Source of the DNA: Salminus brasiliensis
Taxonomy: Eukaryota > Chordata > Actinopteri > Characiformes > Bryconidae
Length of the DNA stretch: 64,000 nucleotides
Assembly (NCBI RefSeq): GCF_030463535.1
Contig: NC_132899.1
Span: 17,337,490-17,401,489, forward strand
Direction: 5' to 3'
The translations under genes and the position numbers were made by a program. The notes below the pieces were generated by a model, which saw nothing but the letters and a program-made list of their open reading frames with translations, ran no database searches and had not been told where the DNA came from. This document shows positions 33,405 to 43,800 of this stretch, piece after piece; positions within the stretch are counted from its first letter, which is position 1, and every line of letters starts with the position of its first letter.

Positions 33405-33625
33405 TAGTTACATTACATTTTACATTTATGGCATTTAGCTGACGCTCTTATTCAGAGCGACTTACAAGGTAACTGGTATTACAGAGGTGGGTCAGTGTAG
33501 TATTAGGAGTCTTGCCCAAGGACTCTTATTGGTGTAGCGCAGTATAGTCACCCAGCCTGGGAATCGAACCCCAGTCTCCCACATGGTGTGGTAGCTCAGT
33601 GGCAGGTAGTGGTGTTATCTGTTGT
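33405..33625 (-). repeat. tRNA-related SINE-like repeat
   Basis: The + strand has GGCATTTAGCTGACGCTCTT and CAGAGCGACTTACAA, words from a widespread fish repeat. It then has GGAATCGAACC at 33560-33570, the reverse complement of a tRNA B-box (GGTTCGATTCC). A pol III derived element on the - strand is likely; the family name is not certain. Confidence 0.55.
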
Positions 33626-34180
33626 GGCACACCAACCACTACAGTTAATAAATAGTTAATAAATAAATACTTTAGTTACGAGAAAAGTGTATATATTCTT
33701 TTATATATACACACACATAAAACGTATATAAATTATATTATATGTATATATAAGTATATACATATAATAAACATATATGCATTGATAAACAAGAATAAAC
33801 TTATTTATTTATTAACTATTATTCCATTTGTATGATTTGTTCTTTAAATGGCCATATATAATATTTATATTGGCTAATGCTACTGAATATTAAATAAATG
33901 ATCCTTCATTCGACTTTGAAAATGTAACATCCTAAACAATCAATCAAACCACAATATGACCATATGGACATTTATGGAAATACGTAAACGAAATTGGATC
34001 AATACGGGGCCCAACATTTAAGTGCTATAAAAAGGACAATTCTGTATTTTACGGGACGGTGGCAACCCTATATATGGATACTTTAATAAAAGTAGCATTG
34101 TCCTTGGTAAAATATTACTCATTCGTGTTGGCACACTGGTCTGTGTATGGGCACTTTAAAGATGCCCTAGGATGGAAACG
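33626..34180. other. Non-coding AT-rich interval
   Basis: Contains TATATA-type simple sequence (33690-33790) and a short piece near 34050 (ACGGGACGGTGGCAACCCT) that resembles a fish interspersed repeat. No gene. Confidence 0.4.
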
Positions 34181-34181
34181 T

Positions 34182-34428
34182 GTAAAGGTAAAGGTAAAGG
34201 TGCACGTATTTGTCACTGTACACTGTACAGCGAAATGTGTCCTCCGCATTTAACCCATCTGGTAGTGAACACACACTCACACACACACATGTGTTAGGGG
34301 CAGTGAGTACACACACACACCCAGAGCGGTGGGCAGCCAACTCCAGCGCCCGGGGAGCAGAGAGGGTAAAGGGCCTTGCTCAAGGGCCCAACAGTGGTAG
34401 CTTGCCGAGCCCGGGAATCGAACCCACT
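34182..34428 (-). mobile_element. tRNA-derived SINE, copy 1 (head truncated)
   Basis: Nearly identical to 54222-54532 over the shared part (GCGAAATGTGTCCTCCGCAT, AGCGGTGGGCAGCCAACTCC, AAGGGCCTTGCTCAAGGGCC). It stops just after the B-box complement (GAATCGAACCCA), so the A-box end is missing. Confidence 0.8.
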
Positions 34429-36880
34429 TACGTTGACATAGTTTAATAATAAGGGTTCAGGACATTGAACTGACATACTGTGAACCTAAAAATCTGTCTT
34501 CCCCATCAAAAGAAAATGTGGTATAATCAAAGCAGGTCTGTAAAATTGACAAAACTGTTTTGTAACAGGATTGGCTGTTATATAGAGGGATGAACTGATG
34601 CCAGATTCCTGCTGGAACACGCCCACTTTAGTTGGACTGAGTGGCAAAACATTCTTCATCCCGGCTGCGGAAGGAAACAAGCGATCATCTGCTCAAGTTA
34701 AAGGCAGTCTGACTCAATGGCGATCCATCCAAATTACCAAAGAACCAACGGTGAGTTGACATTGATGTGTGGCCAGGGATGTCCAGCTAACTGATGCTCA
34801 AATCACACATAGTTAGATGTTAAAACCTCATATCTGAAAGCACAAAGTTGAGTGAATGGCCCTTAGGAGTGTTTTAGGCACTTTGAGTTGACTGGTTCAT
34901 CCTGGTTTGCTTGCTTCCCTTTTAATTGAACTTAGCATGTTGCTAAATTTGCAATAATGGTGGCCTTGTTTTTTCCCCATGTTTTCAGAGCATGACTTCA
35001 CCAAACACTGAGCCCCCACATGTTTTGGTGCCTGGGTTCCAGAATTGCAGCAATTCTTTAGTTTCAGCAGTCTGTAAAAGGACAGCTCTGATTTTTTTGC
35101 TAAATCTGTTTATACAGTCAATACAGTTTATACAACAGGTTTGGTTGCATTCACACTGAACGCTAACACTGCCGCTCAGTGGGTGTGCTCACAGTGACAT
35201 CATGTGTACAGCCTAATTTTTTTCCTCCCTTACAATTTACATACACTCAGCCCACCAGCAAAAGCCTGTAGAATAGATCAATTTGATAGGTAAAACTACA
35301 ACACAGTCAAATGCACTGGCCACTTTGGGAGAATATGGTTTTGTTGATACTTGTAACACTAGTTTAATAGCTATTACGTCATTTACTTCATAAAACATCT
35401 GATTTCATCTTGCAAATACTGAAAGAAAAACTGTTCATAAATGCTCATGCTCAAAATGCTCAAATATCATATGTACAACAGAAATACCGATTCCACAGAA
35501 AATTACAAACATCAGTTGTGTGAGAAAGCTCTGATTATGTTCATGAATGCCATTCAGATGTTCCCACAAGTTTCTGTGCCCGCACAGTAATGAGTTGTAT
35601 ATGTGAAATGTGTGTGTGCAGTGGAGGACAGAGACATCAAAGGCCTGTGTGACTAAAGGACCACATAGCTCCTACAACCCGTTTTTCTCATCATGCTGAT
35701 GTATTCCTGCCATAAAAGTCACTGGTATGCATGGAATTCTGCTTTTTTACATGTTGTGTGTGTGTGTGTGGAGGTACTGTAGCAGCTGCAATGTTTCTGC
35801 AATATCAAAATATAATTTTAAGGCCTCTTGTAGATAGCTATCCAGATTCCATTACATTCATGCATTATCTCGCCCTGCACAAATGAATTTATCACACTGC
35901 ACATCCACTTCAAATGAATCAGCAATTTTCTTTTCATAGTGCATAAATATAGCATCAAGCCCATTTCCCCCAATGGTTAGTAAATATAGCATCAAGCCCA
36001 TTTCCTCCAATGGTTAGTCTCAAAACTACGTAAGGCTTTGGGCAGAAGCAAACTCTAGTATGAGTCATGTAACAAAAATAAGACACCCCAAGAAAAACTA
36101 TTTTAAGTGATATTTAAACATACGGACATTGGACTTCATTCATTCAGCTAAGCAAAATTCAACTTAAGAACTTAAGAAAAAACCAGACATATACCAAAAT
36201 GATCCAAATTACCAAAGAACCAAAGGTCCATGGGCATCGATGTGTAGCCAGGAACGCCACTTGTGACACCTTTCACATGGCTACCCTCTATTTAATCCCT
36301 CTACAATTTACATACACTCAGCCCACCAGCAAAAGCCTGTAGAATAGACTGATTTGGTAAGTAAAACTACAACACAGTCAAATGCACTGGCCACTTTGGG
36401 AGAATATGGTTTTGTTTATAACACTAGAAAGCAGCACATCACCACCAAACCCTGCTAATGATCAGTGATGGGGTTTCCATGCATACCAAGCCTTAATTAA
36501 TTAGTGAATTAGCTGCTTGAAAGGAAAAGATGTCTCAAAATGTCTGCATAATTCAGTTGCTAAGATGGAAACCGAGCCATTCGGGGCAGTTTGTTGAGAA
36601 ATGATATAATGAGCTGAGGTTTAGAGTGCTGGTAATAGTCCTACCCACCCAGAGAGAGCGAGGCTAATTATGCTCTCTTGGACCCCCGACCACAGATGGC
36701 TATGGCATCTCTGGGGATTGAATTTGAGTTAAATTATTTAGCTTGCTGTTCCTCACTCAGTGGACACAGAGAGAAGGGGGGTGCATTTGATCACCAGCAA
36801 TGACAATATTTGCACTAGTAGAAGAATTATTATTATATTATGTTTTATAGAAAATAATAAATAGTAAACTATTTACAATA
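34429..36880. other. Intergenic interval with a low-copy dispersed repeat
   Basis: The segments 34728-34788 and 35222-35346 recur at 36203-36262 and 36293-36420, and in weaker form at about 46665-46830 (TACATACACTCAGCCCACCA then GCAAAAGCCTG). A shorter direct repeat sits at 35946-36018 (ATAGCATCAAGCCCATTTCC twice). No coding features. An ATG followed by a GTGAGT at 34717-34755 looks like a first exon but falls in the repeat. Confidence 0.5.
36293..36420 (+). repeat. Dispersed repeat, second copy of 35222-35346
   Basis: About 125 bp nearly identical to 35222-35346, including AATGCACTGGCCACTTTGGG. A diverged third copy lies near 46680-46810. It is not tandem and has no known ends. Confidence 0.7.
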
Positions 36881-36889
36881 TATTGATAT

Positions 36890-37275
36890 AGTACAACATT
36901 CAGAAGTTGGATGCTATGATGGTAACAGGCACAGCAGCTGGGCTCAGCAGAGTTGGAGCAGAATAGATACAGTGTTAACAGCCAGGCCCTGCAGGGTTGG
37001 CGCTGGTTAGCCGTGATGTTAACAGGCACAGCAGCCGGGATCAGCAGGGTTGGAGCAGGTTAGTTGCGATGCTAACAGCTGGGCTCAGCAGTTGGAGCAG
37101 GCTAGTCGTGATGTTAACAGCCAGGCTCTGCAGAGTTGATGCTAACAGGCACAGGAGCAGGGTTTAGCAGGGTTGGAGTAAGATGAAGGGAAGGGCGTGG
37201 CTGAATATGAAGCATTTGTTTTGGTCTAAGATGCTGATGCTTTAGTAAGACATCTAGTGGCAGAAAGTATCATAT
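36890..37275 (-). repeat. Inverted, degenerate copy of the 44-bp repeat element (copy 2)
   Basis: The reverse complement of the 44-bp unit is visible several times; the clearest is 37033-37077 with GGATCAGCAGGGTTGGAGCA and GGTTAGTTGCGATGCTAACA. About six decayed units are present. The right side (TTTTGGTCTAAGATGCTG, CATCTAGTGGCAGAAAG to about 37268) is the reverse complement of the left flank of the large array near 6500-6560. Same element, opposite orientation, not expanded. Confidence 0.8.
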
Positions 37276-40200
37276 AGTGCCTTGGTAAGTCTTCAGGAGA
37301 TGTGAGGTTTTGTTAACAGTGACGATTATTTATAATCTGTGTTCTTTGTTCCCTGGCTTACTGTCCTGTCTTGGACTCTTATTATACAGACATAATAGAG
37401 ATACACCCAGTGTCATATTAGATTGTATAGCTTGAATTGAAGAATAGACAAGAATCTGAAACTCCTTTATGCTGGGTTCCCTTTAGTGTTTCCGGTTCCT
37501 CGGTCATATTTCAATGAATGCACAGCACACTTGGTACAAGCTGGGCCTCAGCCAGCACTCAATAATGCTCAGTTCGATTTCTATGCTAATCCAGTGTTTT
37601 AGTTCATGGTTTCTGCTCTCAAAAAAAAAAGAAAAAAAAAATCACATGGAAACATGACAAAATGATTATGTGTATTTATGTTTCTATGTTCCAACAAATA
37701 TTCCCTTGGAAACTGCATCCCGAAAGCCTAATTAAAATGCCATGTCTGTGCCCCTTTTGGAGGCCATATGTTTTCTCCAAAAGGAAGCTGGAGAGATGAG
37801 ATTTTCATGCTATGAATTATGCATTTAGTGCCACAGAGACACCAAGTATATTCTAAATATATTGGGTCAATCGTGCTGCTTTTAGTAAAATCACGTCCTT
37901 CAAAATCGTTTCCATGCTCCATGAATGCATACCATTCTCCACATGTCAAAAAGTCTGATTTATTAAGAACTCAAAACACTAATAATAATGCTGTATCTAT
38001 GCAGGTTTCTGCTTTGCCAGTTTTTCAATCATATTTAAGATTTGCAATAAAGTTATATAATTTCTGGAATTCTCTTCTTTGAATCTGTGAGCCAAAAGCT
38101 TGACAGAAATTAACAGGATATTCCAGCTATAATTGCACAGAATCTCAAGATCAGTCAGACTTCAAAGTGACACCACCCATTCAGACTAAAATGGTCTGCA
38201 AACTCTAGCCAGAATCTACAGCTGTGATAAGGGGGGGATTCCATAGTCTGCAGTAAAACCCTCCTCTTCCTTTTTCTTGAGTGTTACAGAGAGTGAAAGT
38301 GCATTCTGTCTCTTCTTGTGTTTCCCTGTTTTATTCTGTACATGGTTTCCTCAGTTTTACATAGGAACTGAAAATGCTGATGAACTGGAACTTTCAGTCT
38401 CTCCTTCTCTCTCGCTCCCTTGTTCTCCCTTGTTGGCTCCATCGGTTTGTGGGTCAAACGTTTAAGCAAATTGCATTCTGGATGGATAGACCAGTAGAAA
38501 TGCTACTTGGAATAAACTCATAAACTTATTTTACATTGGTTTCTGTTTAAAAGTAAGAACAGACGTTTTGCTGTTTCCTTTAAAATTGCCATGTTTTTCA
38601 TTGGGCAGCAATGAAATACTGTTTTTCGACAGTCTGTCTCAATGGTGCAAAAGACAGTTCACTGAGTACAGGTCTATGTTGTTTGAACCAAAGGTGCTTT
38701 TCAACCTAAACATGTAGAAATCTGCATAAATGAATGGAAAGCTGATGTTTTTTAAAAAATCAGTCAATATAAATTTTACTGCTTTAACACCATGTTAACA
38801 CAAACCCCACCAAGTGGATGCTGTACATTAACCTGTATAACTCTTACTGTGAAGCATTTTTACTACATTTTACAATTCACATGTGGTTCAATGTGCCCAG
38901 ATTCTCAATTCTCAGGTTTTGATAAAAGGGTATTTTTACAAATTTCAGTTTTAGCCTGCAAAAATAACTATTAATACACTGCACTTTATTTCAAGACTGT
39001 TCGGTATAAAAGAGCTTTCAGCATGTAGTCATCTTTAGCTGATTTAGCTATTTGTCGACATGAGGATCACAGTTGTGACAAATGCAAGCCTGTCTAAACT
39101 GCAGGTTGACCATAATCAACTGTATGGTGAGCTTAGTAACCATAAGTTACTTATAGATCAATGAAGACCTCCTCAGCTGATTACAGAAGAGTTTTCACCG
39201 TGATTAATAAAAATCCCCCTGTGGCTAAGCTTATGACATGGGGCAAATGTATCAGTAATATATTTTAAAATGACAGTGTGGGCTTTAGTAAACACACTTG
39301 TTAGACTAATTCTAAAGAGGAACTTGGCAAATGGCTTCTTTACGAACACTTAAGTTCCTGGTAAAGCATGAATAGACTGATTAATCTGTGTGATGGTCAG
39401 TTCTTTATCTCAGTAGTGCACATGTTTAAAAGAGTTTTTTTTGGTTGTGAGGGACTCCTGTGTGTTTTTCTACATTTAGGAGGCTTGGACCTCAAAATAC
39501 ATGAGTGTATAGCTTTAAGTGCATTTACCAAAATGTATTCCACGGTGGCTGAGTCAATACTGCTTGACAGATAATGGAAGCAGCCATCAGGTGACCTGAG
39601 GAATGTAACGTTGAGAATGTCAGCTGATGAGAAAATCTGGTATTAAATATTGTTACAGAGGTTTTAGCAACTAAAGATGTATTAGTAACAGTGAGTCCCA
39701 TATGCCCTTCCACGACATAATATTCGATACTGCTTTTTATGTCAGCATTCTGCTAAGCTATAGAACCTGCTGTATTGTATCAAATCAAATTTGTGAGTTG
39801 GTTTACACCCAGAGTTCATGTGTAAAAGTTGCAAAATAACCAGAAAGTGATGATGTTCAATATCTAGTTTGCACCTGTTCCTTAGATTTAGTAAACCCAT
39901 ACTAAATCTGTCTTTCAGGCCTGTATGCGATCAGCACTATGCCAGAAAACAGGTGGAACAGAGCAATGAAAAAACACGAAAAGGAAATCCTTTTTACAAC
40001 AGTATTAAATAACCTAACATTTAATGTTTAATACATGACTTGTAATATACGACTAGAGAAGAGGGGTGAAAGGCAGTTGTCACCACTGGAAAAAAAAAAA
40101 CAAGCATGCTTTTGTGTTGGATAAAAGCTTGGCCGGAAGTCAGTCCCTTTAGGATGGGAACAGTGGCAGCACAATAGCAGCTAGTGTGAGACTGTGTGGA

Positions 40201-40500
40201 TTATGAATTGAAGCTGGAGGGTACCTACATGTGTGTTGAACACACTCTCTGTCTCATGCTGTCTATTTCACTCTCTCTTTCTCTCTCTGTTGTTTTTCCA
40301 GTACACCCACACACATCATCCTAAGCTTGTTTTTGTTTTGTTTGTTAGTTTTATACAATTTGAAAATGGCAGTTTTGTTTATCTGACAATGAATATGACC
40401 AACTAAAATGTTCCTGCGGATTAAATCAAGGATGTTTATCCTGCTCTTATAGGCCTATAGTCCGAAATACAAGCTTTGGGAACAACCACAACTGTATGCA
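37276..40500. other. Intergenic interval; possible conserved block near 37.7-38.07 kb
   Basis: No gene recognised. From about 37690 to 38070 the sequence is repeat-poor with ordered AT-rich motifs (CCTAATTAAAATGCC, GAATTATGCATTTAG), a texture common in vertebrate conserved non-coding elements. The rest is ordinary AT-rich DNA upstream of ENTPD1. Confidence 0.35.
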
Positions 40501-40551
40501 TTAGAAATACAGAAACATGAGCAATGAGACAGAGGGATAGTGAGTAAGGAT

Positions 40552-40552
40552 G

Positions 40553-40626
<74 letters not shown>

Positions 40627-40653
40627 CGAGACAGAGAGAGAGAGAGAGAGAGA
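40552..40653. repeat. Compound (GT)n(GA)n microsatellite before the ENTPD1 promoter
   Basis: A GT tract runs to about 40581, a GA tract with two short interruptions runs to 40653, and then comes GAAGGGGAAGGGGAAGGGG. It lies 70 bp upstream of the TATA box at 40725, so length changes could alter promoter spacing. The purine strand with three G4 runs could adopt a non-B structure. Confidence 0.9.
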
Positions 40654-40724
40654 GAAGGGGAAGGGGAAGGGGAAAAAGCTGGCGGCCGCCCACTCTTAAG
40701 CCCCTCTCACCCCCACCACTGCTT

Positions 40725-40730
40725 TATAAA
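40725..40730 (+). promoter_or_regulatory. ENTPD1: TATA box of the upstream ENTPD1 promoter
   Basis: CTTTATAAAGG, 151 bases before the ATG at 40876 and directly downstream of a GC-rich patch (GGCGGCCGCC). It supports a transcription start near 40755. Confidence 0.55.
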
Positions 40731-40875
40731 GGACTTCAAGAATGGGAAAGACCTGCTGGCTGGGAAATACAAGCCAACCAGCAAGAACACCAAACAGAGG
40801 GAGACCCAGAAAGAGAGCCTGAAAGAGTGACAGAGAGGTGGCGAGAACAAGAAAGGATTAACAAAGGCTGCACAA

Positions 40876-43800
40876 ATGGATGATCAGCCAGGTAGGTCAT
40901 GCTTTTTTTCTTGTGTATGTGCATGCCGACAATTTACCAGAAGACAAGCTATGAGCTTCTGAATGGCGGGAAAGGAGGCTGCATACAAAGCAGGAGGCTG
41001 AGATTGTGCGGAGTCGAGTTACTCAGGTCCAGATGGTTTACAGATGATTTGCACAGGAACAACTGATGTGGAGAGTAGAGCGGTTATATACAGCCAGTCA
41101 TTTCATAACTCCATTTGTCTAATTTATGTTTGAGTGTGCGGTTTTCTTGATTTCTGCCTTGACTTCCTGCTTTGACTGAATGATTTACTTGTTTGACAGT
41201 GTGATAAATATATGGAATTCAGGAACATGTGTTTTTGCTGCACTTGTAAATTGCATGAGTGAACCCAGCCCTTAAATATTTGCACAATTTGCACAATCCC
41301 TTAAAAGAGCCTAAACCAAAATGATTAGTAAAATGAGTGGAAATGGGTGGAAGTTCTTTTTAAAGTATGCTCTGCCGAGCCAAAAAATCAGGGCTGGCTG
41401 TCAAACAAGCCTTAATCACCATGCCATTTTTCAGGGAGACCTGACATGGTTTAATAATGACTATCTTAGTCACGTTCTGTGGAAAAGTGGCTGGGATGAC
41501 TTGCACCTGGCTTCAGGATGTTTAGGAAGATGAAAAGAGAGCTAAAAGCCACTTCACAGCATGTCTGATGTAATATTGAATTTCCATTATGGTCAGAAGC
41601 TCAACTAATGGAGGTTACTGGATCCTCTGTGAAGAAAGACATGATGTGCTGACTGGCACACTTATATGTCCATACTTGGATCTTGGTGCCTGTCCAAGTG
41701 ATCGCTGCTGATGTGGGTCGTCTGTGGGGCAGGGGAGGGGGGGTTTGCCGTTGTGTTTGGAGTGTGAAGGCACATTTTGAAGGAGAATGCAAGGAAAGAC
41801 CATTACATAACCCTGAGGATTGCTCTAAGAGTGGCCATCTGGAAACAAAGAAAGCCAACATTCCCAAACAATGTAGCCATAAAAGTGCAGACAGTTTTTA
41901 AAGACAGTTTTACAACTAACTCTAGATGCCCAGCTAAGTAAAAGTCATTCTAAAACAAAGAGGGTCTTGGGTTTGGGAGGGTTTTTTCAGCAGACGATTC
42001 CGAAGGCTCTTATTCTTATGCGGCAGGACGGATCTAGTCACTCACTAAGTGCCATCCACCACCCCACTCCCCATGAACAAGCCCCCTTTTTTTACCGCGC
42101 TGGGGGAAACCAAACTTCCTGTCACTGACACAACAAGGTCGGTGTGGACGTTCCTTATTATTCCAGTCATGTGTCATTTGAGGAAGTCCCTTCGAAAGAC
42201 TGAAATGGGGCCTTGGTGATTCCCTTTTTTAAAGGGCTACTTGCCACAAGCAAGGCCCCTCTGCAAGGAAGGAAACACAAACAGATGTGCAAGTTTAAGA
42301 CTGAACAAAATGATTACATAACTATTCACCGTCTGCAGCAATATCTGCATTAGTAGTTCATCATAACATCTGGTCTTGGATAAAAGAATGATTAGGGACT
42401 GTCAAATAAAGAGCCTGTGTCATAACATCCTTGAATTCTGCCTAAAAACCTTAAAAGCACAGCTGAATAAACAATGTCTCTAACTGACAGAGTCAGTAAG
42501 TAGTGGAGGTGTAATGTGAGTGAAAACTGCTCTAATGTGAAACAGCAAAGCACTTGCCAACTGTAGATTTGTGGGTAGGAGAAATTACATTGTGATACAT
42601 TGTGAGTCTTATTCTGATTAGACTTGCTGAACAGCTATACGGCTGTATAGGACTTTTAAATGGTTACAAACACCTTTTTTGGATTGTAGATAGTTAACCG
42701 ACACTGGAAGTTCTCAGGTTCAACCCCCTAAACTTGCAGGAAGTGGGGGCAGGGGAGTGACGGTATAGCACTCATTATTCACAACTGAGGTTTCCTTAAG
42801 CACTTAAACCCCAATTGCACCCCCAGGGCGCTGGGGTGGCTGTCTACTGCTCTGGGTGTGTGTTGTAAGTGCCCTATTCACCAGTGTGTGTATGTCTTCA
42901 CATTCACAAATTTGTAACTTACATTCAACTGCATAGGCTATTTATTTAATTTACTATAATTATAACCTAAGCCCTAAACTTCACACAAACTCTGACCCTA
43001 ACCTTAACCTTCAAAACCTAAACCCATCCCCTACCTTGGTCCTGTATCGAGACTGGGTCCTAATCCTCCTTTGTAAGAAGCAACCACATAAAATCACCCA
43101 TGCATCAAAAACAGTGTCACATGCACCCTGACTGCAGTCAACGCAGAAATGACAAGTTTGGTTAAAGTGTTGCTAAAACAACATCTCAGTCATTTCCTGC
43201 AAAAGCTGACAGTGTGACAATAACACTGTATGCTCACAAAACTCCAGCTCTGCCTTATTAAACAATGACCAAAGCCTAATCATTCTACCAGATGACCCTG
43301 TACCAGTAGAGCATCTGGCAGTAATAGATAGGCTTTTGTCTGCTTGAAAGACTAACAGCAGTTAATCATAACCCACTTCTGATTTGAATTACAAACAGAG
43401 CACCATGGGGTTCGGTTTGAAACCATATCAACATGAAAAATCTCATGATCAGATATTGCACATTCAGGAATAGCTTTGTATTTACACTGTTAACCATCCT
43501 GAGCTGGTCACTTTACATCAGTAGTCCTGGAGTACACCCTGCCCTGCACATTTTACTGTTTTCCCCTCCTACCATTATACTAGAGCCAGCTATTTGGCTA
43601 ATTAACCCACACGAGCCCATGGTGGCATATGTGCCGCAGCACTTTGTCTTTCACTTTAACTCATGAAGTCCCTAAGTAACGTATACTGAACATCCTGAAT
43701 GCATCACAGGACAGTTTGTAAACATGTGTACATGTGACCTCATTTACATAATGCCGGTGTGCTTGGGTAGTGCTTTAGACAAAACCAGCTAATTTTATTA

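Noticed and set aside
34717-34752. Possible first exon (ATG ... GTGAGT)
   Set aside because: The same sequence recurs at 36203-36262 as part of a dispersed repeat without the ATG/donor arrangement, and no downstream exon fits.
40540-40883. Open frames over the compound microsatellite
   Set aside because: They read VC and RE dipeptides; only the final ATG at 40876 with a donor fits a real gene.
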